From NCBI RefSeq assembly GCF_018613575.1, contig NZ_JAGGPX010000007.1, positions 95,058 through 159,057 on the forward strand: a stretch of DNA of 64,000 bases. Direction: 5' to 3'. A model generated the notes under the pieces. The model was not told where the DNA came from, did not search any database, and worked only from the letters and a program-made list of their open reading frames with translations. Position 1 is the first letter of the stretch. Each line of letters starts with the position of its first letter. The stretch comes from Planococcus sp. ISL-110 (lineage in GTDB: Bacteria > Bacillota > Bacilli > Bacillales_A > Planococcaceae). A program made the position numbers and the translations under genes. Of this stretch, positions 38,852-46,842 are shown in pieces.

Positions 38852-39250
38852 TTAATGTTGACCAAAATTACTTGTATTAATTGTCGGTAACAAAATAGCA
38901 TCAGGTGAATCTAAACTACTCACCATCGATATAATACTCCGTACATAGGGATAGAGTATAGCAGTACCGTTAATTGATAAGAATTGGTGTATTTTTTCAA
39001 TATCATCAAGATTATTAATTTCAAAATCCCCAACAACTTTGAGTGATATCTTAATATCGTTCTCTGTATTTTTTATACGAACAGTCAACTCAACTTTTCC
39101 TTCTTTAAAGTCTTCTGTGACTCCGTAATTTAGAGAAAGACTTAGATCCTTATCTTCTTGGTCTTCAAATTCTTCATCAAAATCCATTTCTTCTTTCGTA
39201 AAGACTAATTTCTCAATTGAATATCCTCTAAATTTGATAACTGGTTCCAT
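38852..39250 (-). CDS. SecB-like chaperone (third gene of a toxin-antitoxin-chaperone operon)
   Basis: The 132-residue acidic protein has the SecB-like C-terminal signature: EKIHQFLSINGTAILYPYVR at about 85-104, continuing SIISMVSSL, then ILLPTINTSNFG. Compare the ILFPYxR and LPPxNF pattern of SecB. The N-terminal half alternates strands as in the SecB sheet (KVELTVRIKNTENDIKISLK). Gram-positive bacteria of this group normally lack SecB, so this is not the housekeeping chaperone. In known TAC systems such as HigBA-SecB-TA and CmdTAC the chaperone holds the unstable antitoxin and senses phage protein. It is the last gene behind the ART-like gene and the 134-residue gene. ATG at 39250 has AAAGGAG upstream. 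Confidence 0.75.
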   Translation of the reverse strand: MEPVIKFRGYSIEKLVFTKEEMDFDEEFEDQEDKDLSLSLNYGVTEDFKEGKVELTVRIKNTENDIKISLKVVGDFEINNLDDIEKIHQFLSINGTAILYPYVRSIISMVSSLDSPDAILLPTINTSNFGQH

Positions 39251-39282
39251 TTTAATACTCCTTTAAAGAAATCGTTTAAAAT

Positions 39283-39687
39283 TCAAGCCGCTAATGGGAC
39301 TTTTTTTGATACATTCGTTGTTGCTGCATCCGTACTAATTTTTGTATTTATAATTGCTGAAATTGTATGATCGGTTGAATTTAAAGAAGTGTGGTTAATC
39401 TCTACATTCAACTTAACATTTTGACGCAACTTCTTTTCTGCAGCAATTTCTACTGTTTGATTTTTAACATTTTTAGTTGAGGAAGGAAATAGCATTTCAC
39501 TATATATGCTATTAAGTAGAAGCTCTTCCACTTTTTGCGTTTGATTTTTTTTCACCGTAGCAAATTCTCTATATTCTTGAACTTTTTTCATAAAACCATT
39601 TAGTTTTTCTTCATTTTCTTGCATCACCGGTTTTATAGCGGTATGAAAAATATCATTTAGTTTCATGAGCTGTTCACTGTTCAACAT
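39283..39687 (-). CDS. probable antitoxin of the toxin-antitoxin-chaperone operon
   Basis: The 134-residue protein has a helical N-terminal part (LMKLNDIFHTAIKPVMQENE, FMKKVQEYREFATVKKNQTQ) and a polar, probably flexible C-terminal part rich in N, T and K with alternating hydrophobics. It has no recognisable DNA-binding domain. Position between an ART-like toxin and a SecB-like chaperone, and a size like CmdA, suggest it is the antitoxin; the C-terminal tail would be the chaperone-addiction segment. The ATG at 39687 follows AGGGG; the frame to 39696 starts inside that site. The function is from context only. Confidence 0.5.
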   Translation of the reverse strand: MLNSEQLMKLNDIFHTAIKPVMQENEEKLNGFMKKVQEYREFATVKKNQTQKVEELLLNSIYSEMLFPSSTKNVKNQTVEIAAEKKLRQNVKLNVEINHTSLNSTDHTISAIINTKISTDAATTNVSKKVPLAA

Positions 39688-39713
39688 ACTAATCACCCCT
39701 AATTTTTTCTTTA

Positions 39714-40376
39714 TTAGATTTGATTCAATTCAATAATTACTTCTGTATCTTTTATGGCTACATATTGAGTAAACCAGGGATCCTTATTTTTCTTCCCTCC
39801 ACCGTGGGTAAAAGTACACTTAATTATCTTAAAGTTTTCAACTAACATCATATATAAATCAATTAGTAGGCCAGCTGCGTGAGGTGTCCCTCGAAAGTTG
39901 TTATCTAAACAAGCCTCTAATATCTCTCGAAATTTCCGAACATACTCTTTATCTTCTGGTCGTTGCATATCTTCAAGTTGTTTCAAACCATTAACAACGA
40001 ATTCTTTAAGTTTTTTTCTGCTAGGTCGTGAATCCATATTGAAAATATTGGTTCCTTGACACAGTTTTTCATCTACAATTATCTCCACAATTGCATCATG
40101 ATTTGCACTATATTCTTGTGCTTGCTCTAAATCTGTTTCTACAAAGCAATATACCCCAACTCCTAGCCAACTCACGTATTGTTCATTACCTTCAACATCA
40201 GTGAACTTTTGAGGAATTGATAATTGATTAGTATCCACAAACTTATCACTATCAAACCAACCACTTAAAATGACTTCTCGGAGATAGGCGGATAAATCAT
40301 AATAGCTTGGATTTATTACTTGTTCATTGACAATGGAAGCCGCATGTTCAGATTTTGTACTGTGATAGAATTTCAT
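39714..40376 (-). CDS. PARP-like ADP-ribosyltransferase, probable toxin (CmdT-like)
   Basis: The 220-residue protein shows the ART fold order: strand with histidine FYHSTKSEHAASIVNE (H5), then SWLGVGVYCFVETDLEQAQE (Y76), AIVEIIVDEKL, and a last strand TQYVAIKDTEVII that aligns with the EYxxYDxxQ motif of PARP-like toxins but has Q in the place of E. The HxT...GxY pattern is what I rely on. In CmdTAC the ART toxin modifies mRNA when released during phage infection. It is the first gene of a three-gene AT-rich operon, 26 bases ahead of the middle gene. ATG at 40376 follows AAGGAAA. A DUF3990-type ART is the alternative. Confidence 0.65.
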   Translation of the reverse strand: MKFYHSTKSEHAASIVNEQVINPSYYDLSAYLREVILSGWFDSDKFVDTNQLSIPQKFTDVEGNEQYVSWLGVGVYCFVETDLEQAQEYSANHDAIVEIIVDEKLCQGTNIFNMDSRPSRKKLKEFVVNGLKQLEDMQRPEDKEYVRKFREILEACLDNNFRGTPHAAGLLIDLYMMLVENFKIIKCTFTHGGGKKNKDPWFTQYVAIKDTEVIIELNQI

Positions 40377-40471
40377 AGTAGTTTCCTTTTCAATAAAAAG
40401 TAGTTGTTAAGATGTCTCGCTTTGGAGTTACGACAAATACCTTTTAGAAGTTAATTTTGTATCTTTTTTAT

Positions 40472-40499
40472 ACTATACCACTGGTTAAGTACTTGTACA
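40472..40499 (-). promoter_or_regulatory. candidate promoter of the toxin-antitoxin-chaperone operon
   Basis: On the minus strand TGTACA (40494-40499), a 16-base spacer and TATAGT (40472-40477) lie about 95 bases before the toxin start. A small palindrome AAGTACTT overlaps the spacer and could be an operator. The gap 40377-40687 contains nothing else I recognise. Confidence 0.45.
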
Positions 40500-40687
40500 C
40501 CCCAGCCGGATTTACAAAAAGACAGCGATATGTCGGGATGAGTTGTTATGTACATATGTCTAAAAACACCTATCAAAAGTCCTTTAGTACCACCTAAACG
40601 GAGTTAGATAACTTTTTTTAGGTCTTATTTCTATTAAAGTTCATGGCTCGTTAGGAGACCTCCTAGGCGCTTTAAAAATGATGTAAT

Positions 40688-41007
40688 TTATTTTCCAAAA
40701 ATTTTAGAAAAGTTTGTTTCAAGAAACTCAGCCATCTTTGTCGCCTGGAATGCCCAAGGTTATCCAGACGATTGTGGGTACACTACGAAACCGTTATTTT
40801 TCACATCCAGTGTCTTGCGAAACTTAGTTGGGTACAATACGTTTTCTTTTAACCATGCCATGCTCCGTCCTGTGTGACGCTCTAGGTCTTCGCGTTCCAG
40901 TAAAATCCGCGAAGCTCGTTCTGCTGGAGCTGCTGGAATTCAACCTTCGAAATTAGCACGTACTCCGGCGGAATTTCAATTGACAATTCAACGTTTAGCT
41001 TTTGCAT
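40688..41007 (-). pseudogene. broken DUF771-family gene
   Basis: On the minus strand from the ATG at 41007 the frame reads LNVELSIEIPPEYVLISKVE and then GFYWNAK, hits a TAG, and resumes in the next frame as DLERHTGRSMAWLKENVLYP, NNGFVVYPQSS, a TAA, and FQATKMAEFLETNFSKIF. The whole matches the DUF771 proteins of Gram-positive phages and islands, with one frameshift and one nonsense codon. It was intact in an ancestor and is now inactive. Confidence 0.75.
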
Positions 41008-41023
41008 TCGACTATTCCCCCAT

Positions 41024-41057
41024 AAAAAAAGAGCGCCTCCAGTTTTGGAAGCACCTT
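41024..41057 (-). terminator. terminator after the 44-residue gene
   Basis: On the minus strand GTGCTTCC pairs with GGAGGCGC (two G-U pairs) and is followed by TTTTTTT. Confidence 0.65.
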
Positions 41058-41065
41058 GTCATTGT

Positions 41066-41200
41066 TTAATAGCGATTTGGACAATCGACCGAATCAAAAT
41101 AATCCATTTCTTGAAGATACCTTTCGTACATAGCATCATAATGTGCATGTTCTTCTACTGATATTTCCTTTTCGTTCAGTTCTTCGTTTTCGCGGTTCAT
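41066..41200 (-). CDS. small acidic island protein, unknown
   Basis: The 44-residue frame (MNRENEELNEKEISVEEHAH, then YDAMYERYLQEMDYF) is strongly acidic and helical. AAAGGAG stands nine bases before the ATG at 41200, and a terminator follows directly, which supports expression. I recognise no family. Small acidic proteins in islands are often inhibitors, but nothing here shows that. Confidence 0.5.
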   Translation of the reverse strand: MNRENEELNEKEISVEEHAHYDAMYERYLQEMDYFDSVDCPNRY

Positions 41201-41373
41201 AGCTGACCACTCCTTTCTCATTGGAATATTAAATCCTATGCCAGGAGTGTAGAGAACATTCATGCTAGAAAACACAAACGGTTCGAGCACACGTACTAAT
41301 AGCATTCCCTTACTCTGTCCACGCGCTTTTATTTATCATTCATTGAAATCCCATTTAATTACAAACTTCTACA

Positions 41374-41459
41374 CGCGAGAAAATCAATATTTATCTTTTT
41401 TCTTGACCTCCTACCGGTCTCCTTATTTTTTTCTGAAGGCAAAGTCACCGACCGGGGGC
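41374..41459. repeat. long imperfect direct repeat, copy A (cos-like)
   Basis: CGCGAGA, 24 bases, GACCTCCTACCGGTCTCC, a T-rich stretch and GACCGGGGG. The same elements at nearly the same spacing occur at 46713-46799. GACCGGGGG and ACCGGTC are partly symmetric. The pattern resembles the region just ahead of small terminase genes and cos sites in Gram-positive phages. Confidence 0.5.
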
Positions 41460-41469
41460 GTGTTTCTAT

Positions 41470-41757
41470 TTACCACTCATCCATAATCTGCCGCATTACC
41501 ACTAAGCTTTCCTCATAGAACCAGTACCGCTTGCCTTTATCTTTTCGTCGCTCCAGTAACTTCATACGTGGATCACGAAGAAATTCCTCTTCCAAAAACG
41601 TCTTTCCCATACAGGTCCTTTTTGTCATTTCGGTTATGTCCCATGTGAAAAGAACTTGCTGAATGGCTTCATCTAGTTTTTCATCAACTAGTTTGCGAAT
41701 TTCTTCATGATCGATGTTTATTCCTACTTCTATAATTGACAGACCTTCCACCTCCAT
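41470..41757 (-). CDS. DUF771-like island/phage protein
   Basis: The protein of up to 95 residues contains [20 protein letters not shown], then [40 protein letters not shown] and a final helix. This is the order seen in DUF771 proteins (acidic helix, LExxTG-like HTH, basic strand) and in the broken gene at 40688-41007. It is probably DNA-binding. GGAGGTGG lies inside the first codons of the ATG at 41757, so translation may start a few codons later at a non-ATG codon; the start is uncertain. Confidence 0.55.
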   Translation of the reverse strand: MEVEGLSIIEVGINIDHEEIRKLVDEKLDEAIQQVLFTWDITEMTKRTCMGKTFLEEEFLRDPRMKLLERRKDKGKRYWFYEESLVVMRQIMDEW

Positions 41758-41805
41758 ATCTGAAGTTTCTATTTCATCGTCTTTGAATCCTCTAATGTAT
41801 ATAAA

Positions 41806-41836
41806 AAAGCAGCCAACTTAATGGCCGCCTTCCCTC
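41806..41836 (-). terminator. terminator directly after the tape measure gene
   Basis: On the minus strand GCGGCCA pairs with TGGCTGC (one G-U) and is followed by TTTTTTATATAC. It closes the tail cassette, so no baseplate genes follow in the same transcript. Confidence 0.75.
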
Positions 41837-44800
41837 TTATCTAACCCCGTTCATGTACATGTTATTTGTAGAATTTTTGCCGAGTTTAGCATCCATTTCG
41901 TTTCCTATACCGCCAACCAATGCGCCCGAATCCAATACAATGCTGCTATCTTTCTGCAACAATTGCATTAAAATTTCATTCTGCTTCATTAACATCTCGC
42001 CCTGTTTCATCAAGAAATCATTCGATTTCAATATGGCTGCATGAACCGAATCAATGGCATTACTACCACCACTTACATTCGGCAACTGATTCGGACGAAC
42101 GCTACCAGAAGCACCGTCCCCCATACCGATTTTTCTTGCAGCCAATGCCAGTAGTTTCATCGCATCTGTACGGCGTGAAGGATTAGTCGGGATCACAACT
42201 TCTTCTCCCTCTTCACCAAGCAATCCAAATTGTTGTTTCTTAATCAAGCCACCCGTCTTGAATCCTTTTGGATTGATATTCAACCCGTTCCGCAGGACTT
42301 CATAATGAAGGTGAGGCCCGGTTGAGCGTCCCGTAGATCCTACTGTGCCGACATACTGACCTTTCTTGACCGCATCTCCTACACCAACTAAGTTGCGTGT
42401 ATTGTGCTGGTAAATGCGCTCTAACATACCCGATTTGATTCTTACATAGTTCCCACGAATAGCGTGATAGCCTGCTTGTACGACACGCCCTGCAGCTTGT
42501 GAAGGTATACGTGTACCCGCCGGAGCTCCATAATCATCTCCTGAGTGCATACTCGGTTTTTTTGTCACCGGATGGATACGGAAGCCATAAGATGAAGTTT
42601 TACGGAATGCAGAACCAAAGCCCTGTCCTGTGCCACCGTCTCCACCAAATTCATTTATCTTCCCTTTGACGAAGTCGCCTACACTTGATTTCACCTTGCT
42701 GTAAGCGCCTTTTGCCATGTCTCCAATGAAGTTCCCACCTTGCGGAGAAGTCACGCTCAGCGCTTCTAGAGCGAGGTTTAATAGCTTACCAGGATTCTTC
42801 ACATAATCGAATACATCGACTACTTTACTGATCACTTTCTTCGCGCCACCCGCTACTTTGTTATAAGCATCGCCTGCGAATTCTTTTCCTTTGTTCAATG
42901 CTGCATTGATCAAACCTTTGCCGCCATTGTAGGCCGGAACATTCTCCAGTAGCTTTTTCGTATTGATGGCCGAGATAACCTGCGTTCCTTTTGGCAAGTT
43001 CGCATAAATATCTGTTCCGTTGAACATTCTCACTTTGCCATCTGGGGTATGGACTAACTCTTGTCCGGCATTCGAGCCGCGTCCGTCATTCAATTTAGCC
43101 AATCCGTCAGGGTGAGCATCAGTACCGTGTGCGTACTGTGGAACGTCCCATAGAGGGATATTGCTACTCTTCTCTAAGCCAATCTTACCGAGTACCCAGT
43201 TGATTCCCCCGATGACTCCATTCACACCTTTTCCTAATGTGCTAGCAAGATTATTGATTACGCTTGTTACACCATCTTTTACTTTGGAGGCCATGGATCC
43301 AATACCGTCACCAATACGTTTTGGAAGAGCTTTAGCAGCATTGACGATATCATCAAACTTAGTCTTTACAGCCGTGAAAATGTTGCCAAAGATTCTGGAT
43401 GTCGCATCTTTTAAATTCGTCCAAGTGCCACTAACCTTAGAGAAAATATTCCCGACAATTCTTCCAATGTCCTTTAGCGGAAAGCCCTGTAAACCATCCA
43501 GTGGCTACAGACATAGCTGCTGATATTTTCGGGAATATTCGATCAGCAAAATCTAACATAATCATCCCAAATGGAAGCAACGCATCTTGCAATTGTCTCC
43601 ACAAGCCTTGTGCTTTCGCTCCGAAATTATCATAAAGCGCCGCGCCTGCTTCTTCTGTTGCTCCAGCTGTGGCTGACAACTCTTCCTGCATTTTACCCAT
43701 GTTAATAATGGCTGTTTCGCCGTTATCTTCGAACATGGTCCCCATCGTGGCTACACCTGCATTAAAACGTGTCGTTGGATCTTCTATGGACTCCAACCCT
43801 TTAGCGACACCATAAAATAGTTCATCGCCACTAACTTTGCCGTTCTTAAAACCCTCATAGAGTGCCTGTGTTTCTTCATCCATTAAACCGATAGCATCGG
43901 CAAAATCCGCAGAACCTTCACTCGCAATGAGGGAGAACTCTTTAAATGTATCTGCTGCCACATCTAAATTTCTGAATCCTGACTGTTGCGCTCTTTCCAT
44001 GAACGTTAGCGCCTCGTCAGCATCCATTCCCATTCCGGCAAATATTGGCCCATACTCGCGCATAGTATCCGCAAAATCATCACCAAAGTTTAATCCGTTT
44101 TGGAAACCGGTTGTCATAGTGTCGAATGCTTCTTTACTGCTCAGTCCGAACGTCACCATCATGTTATCGGCAAGGCTTGTACTTTCGGCCAACTCAATAC
44201 CAAAAGCATCTTGTAGAATATAGGCACTTTCTGCTGCCGCTTCGAAACCATCCTTGGTCAAGGATTGCATGTTGTTTTTAACAGCAACTATCGCTTCTCC
44301 GGCTTCTGCCATATTTTCACCAAAGCCATTTTTCCACAGGCTTTTCGCTTGTTCGGATAACTCTTCCGTTACCTTAGCCGTTTCTCCGGTCTGTGCTTGT
44401 ATCTTACCCATTGCGCTTTCCAAATCGAGTGCTGCTGTGAATCCGGCTGCGGCTATCCCTGCTAATGGCGCAGTGATATACATACTCACGCTTTCGCCTA
44501 CGCCTTTCATCTTGTCACCCACAGCGGAAAAACTGCCCCCCACCGATTCGAGTGAAGACGATAACCGCCCTAATCCACTATTCGCAAGCTCTTGTTCACG
44601 CTGAAAGTTCTGAAACTCTTCTGTGACTTCATTAGCCCGCCGCTGGAGGTTATTAAAGTCTGCTGCAAGATTGTTGTAAGCCGCACCGGATGCCTGTGCT
44701 TGTCTACTTCCCTCGCCGTATTGCTGCACCATACGCTCGTGTTCTTGCCTGGCAGCATTGACTGCAGCTTTTGATGCGTCCAGTTTCTTGTTCATGCCAT

Positions 44801-44972
44801 CGAGTTGTGTTTCGTACTTTGCGACCGACTGCTCGCTTTTCCCAAAGACACTCATGTTAGCGCGCATTTCCGAATCAACAACTTTCAGTTGTCTTTTCAT
44901 GTTCTTAAGACCTGCAGTTATCCCGGATGTATCTAGGTTAAGTCCAATACTCAACCCTTGTATCTGTTCCAT
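41837..44972 (-). pseudogene. phage tail tape measure protein, frameshifted
   Basis: The 5' frame (44972 to 43437, 511 residues) has a coiled-coil start (LKNMKRQLKVVDSEMRANMS) and the TP901-type segment SMYITAPLAGIAAAGF. Near 43460 the frame is lost; the continuation in another frame reads DIGRIVGNIFSKVSGTW and runs to 41837 (about 540 residues). The second part holds an M23 peptidase-like domain (SSYGFRIHPVTKK, HSGDDYGAPAGT, GPHLHYEV) and a typical tape-measure C-terminus. The usual second hydrophobic block is missing at the junction, so a deletion probably caused the shift. The start ATG follows GAGGTGAGG. Confidence 0.82.
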
Positions 44973-45090
44973 TTTTCCTCACCTCTTTTGTGGTTGCTCG
45001 CTTTACAAACTGGCTTCCACAAAAGAAAAGAAGCCCGGCCAATGTAAAGCGGCAGGACTTCTCGAGTCTCTAAATTACGTGATATTTATT

Positions 45091-45237
45091 TTATTTATTC
45101 GTCATGATGTTATACGTTCCGCAGCGAGTGCATTTGATTTCTGCAGTCCCTCTTATTTTTGCCAATAGCTTTTCGCAGTTGGTGCAACGCATACCCTTCA
45201 AATAAACTTTACTTTCTTTTAGCAAAACGTCTTTCAA
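45091..45237 (-). CDS. Com-like zinc-ribbon protein
   Basis: The 48-residue protein has two CxxC pairs, MRCTNCEKLLAKIRGTAEIK and CTRCGTYN, the pattern of phage Mu Com, a zinc protein that controls translation of the mom modification gene. No mom-like gene is next to it. I place the start at TTG 45237, seven bases after AGAGGTG, overlapping the end of the preceding gene by 29 bases; an internal ATG directly before RCTNC is possible. Located between the tail chaperone and tape measure genes. Confidence 0.65.
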   Translation of the reverse strand: MKDVLLKESKVYLKGMRCTNCEKLLAKIRGTAEIKCTRCGTYNIMTNK

Positions 45238-45544
45238 ACGGCAACACCTCTCCCTTAAAAGATAAATCTGCTGTAGCAAAAACATAATGCAGCGCTTCAC
45301 CCGTTTTCTTAAGTATTTCCTCTACGCTGTACCCTCTTTCCAACTGTTCTACAGTGAACTGGTGACCAAAGATGGAACATATAATCGGATAACATTGAGG
45401 GATTAGAGCTTCATTCGGCGCATTTGAATCAAATAGCTTCTGCAAGGCCATTGTTTGACGGAACGTGTCCCAACTGACGAATCGAGGGGCTGTGAATTTC
45501 TTCACCTTGCCCTCCACATAGACGCGGATAACGAGTTTCTTCAT
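45209..45544 (-). CDS. phage tail assembly chaperone-like protein
   Basis: The 111-residue protein begins KLVIRVYVEGKVKKFTAPRF, followed by a helix-rich part (FRQTMALQKLFDS, FTVEQLERGYSVEEILKKTG). The strand start with T-x-P-x-F/V and the ypVfgxqFTxeel pattern are those of gpG-type tail assembly chaperones, which in siphophages lie immediately before the tape measure gene, as here. These bind the tape measure during tail assembly. AGAGGTGAAAAA precedes the ATG at 45544. The call rests mostly on pattern and position. Confidence 0.6.
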   Translation of the reverse strand: MKKLVIRVYVEGKVKKFTAPRFVSWDTFRQTMALQKLFDSNAPNEALIPQCYPIICSIFGHQFTVEQLERGYSVEEILKKTGEALHYVFATADLSFKGEVLPFERRFAKRK

Positions 45545-45558
45545 TTTTTCACCTCTTT

Positions 45559-45954
45559 CTATAAAGCTTTGATGTCGTCGAAAGTTAGTTCGGATGTTTG
45601 CTCTACAGGGATTTCCGTAATCTGAATGGCGTAATCAATTCCTTCCGCCAAGTCCCGTTCGTAACCCGGTACTTTGCTATTCAAAGCAAATCGATATTCT
45701 TTAGTCATCACATTTCGATGTGAAAACCTTGAAAACTTATAAGCCATCGCCTGCATTGCCACATCTTTTGCGTTTGCCAATCGTTGCTGTTCTGTTTCAT
45801 CTTCATCCAGGTAATAGAGATTATAATTCGTAAAGAAGCCGGCTTCTGTTAAGACAATCACACCCATATCAGATTGAGGGTACACCCAAATTTCATACTG
45901 TTTGCAAAGTTTCTTCTGTTCAATTTGTGCTTTCTTTTTTTCGTAGCTGTTCAT
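45559..45954 (-). CDS. hypothetical island protein (131 residues)
   Basis: The mixed alpha/beta sequence starts NSYEKKKAQIEQKKLCKQYE and continues IWVYPQSDMGVIVLTEAGFF, with an acidic DEDETEQQRLANAKD helix. I recognise no family. It starts two bases after the stop of the 204-residue gene and ends 14 bases before the tail chaperone, so it belongs to the same transcript. In siphophages this position often holds the major tail protein or an adaptor, but the sequence is too short and shows no such pattern. Confidence 0.6.
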   Translation of the reverse strand: MNSYEKKKAQIEQKKLCKQYEIWVYPQSDMGVIVLTEAGFFTNYNLYYLDEDETEQQRLANAKDVAMQAMAYKFSRFSHRNVMTKEYRFALNSKVPGYERDLAEGIDYAIQITEIPVEQTSELTFDDIKAL

Positions 45955-45956
45955 AA

Positions 45957-46571
45957 TTACTTCGCCCCCTGTTCATTTCGTTTCATACCGACTGTTGCAT
46001 AAGTGCCTACAGATTTCTTTGCGATTGATACTTTTTCCTTTACGGATTTTAACGAGTGGCTATGAGAAAAGCGAGTTAATATTCCTAATTCCGGAGCAAA
46101 CCCTCTGCGCACACCAGGATCTTTATCAACATGGCCGTCTAAAATACGTTGAACGTAATTAGCTGCAGCCGATTTATCTTCGAGAACAATGATTTCTGCA
46201 ATCAAGGTTTCCATTTCATCAAACTGTTTTGCGTAAGATTCTAATTTCTGATAGCGCTCCAGTAATATTTTTTGTGCTGCTTGCTTTTCAATTTCGTAGT
46301 TCTTTTCAACAATGCTTCTTTTCTCTTGCGGGATTTCTACTTTTTCAATTCTGCCAAAGCGAATTCTTCGCTTTAATTTCTTTTCCTCTGCAACTAACTC
46401 ATCGAATTCCTCATCTGATTTCGTGTTTTCTTTCGCATCTGTCACCATTCGCAATCTATCTTCGTCCGGAATTTCTTTACGCGATTCTGCTTCCATCCGC
46501 TGTGCGATCTTGACCACCTTGATTGATTCTTCAAATACCGTATCTAAATTTACTGATGCTGTTTTTACCAT
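45957..46571 (-). CDS. hypothetical island protein, coiled coil (204 residues)
   Basis: A strongly charged, helical protein: FEESIKVVKIAQRMEAESRK, SDEEFDELVAEEKKLKRRIR, then VEKNYEIEKQAAQKILLERY and a basic C-terminus (SVKEKVSIAKKSVGTYATVG). I recognise no family; scaffold-like or regulatory roles are both possible. The ATG at 46571 has GAGGTAATG upstream. It heads the tail cassette and starts about 140 bases after the cos-like repeat copy B. Confidence 0.6.
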   Translation of the reverse strand: MVKTASVNLDTVFEESIKVVKIAQRMEAESRKEIPDEDRLRMVTDAKENTKSDEEFDELVAEEKKLKRRIRFGRIEKVEIPQEKRSIVEKNYEIEKQAAQKILLERYQKLESYAKQFDEMETLIAEIIVLEDKSAAANYVQRILDGHVDKDPGVRRGFAPELGILTRFSHSHSLKSVKEKVSIAKKSVGTYATVGMKRNEQGAK

Positions 46572-46712
46572 TTTTCATTACCTCTTTTCATTGTTTTTTT
46601 CAATTTCTTTGTCTTAATATACTTTTGTTAGTGACCATAAAACCCTAGCACTACAAGGTTTATGATGAAAATCCTTTAAATCTCAAATTCCATATTCCCC
46701 CAATACCCCCCT

Positions 46713-46799
46713 CGCGAGAATTGCTCATAAATCTAGGGAATCGAGACCTCTTACCGTTCTCCCTTTTTTCTTTTTGGAGCCGCCCATCAGACCGGGGGA
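46713..46799. repeat. long imperfect direct repeat, copy B (cos-like)
   Basis: CGCGAGA, 25 bases, GACCTCTTACCGTTCTCC, a T-rich stretch and GACCGGGGG, aligned almost without gaps to 41374-41459. It lies in the gap between the 204-residue genes at 46571 and 46843. Together the copies bracket the tail cassette. Confidence 0.5.
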
Positions 46800-46842
46800 A
46801 TTGTTTTTGAATTTGAAACAATTCTCTTTCGTTTCATTCGTT

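Noticed and set aside
38852..39250. Housekeeping SecB
   Set aside because: It lies in a three-gene AT-rich operon inside a mobile island with an ART-like gene, and this bacterial group does not use SecB for export; a toxin-associated chaperone is the better reading.
41758..41836. Further tail genes (baseplate, receptor binding) after the tape measure gene
   Set aside because: A terminator follows the tape measure stop at once, and the next genes are DUF771-like and small unknown proteins.
43160..44600. Several plus-strand frames of 100-120 codons across the tape measure gene
   Set aside because: All are antisense frames of a repetitive coiled-coil protein and have no start signals.
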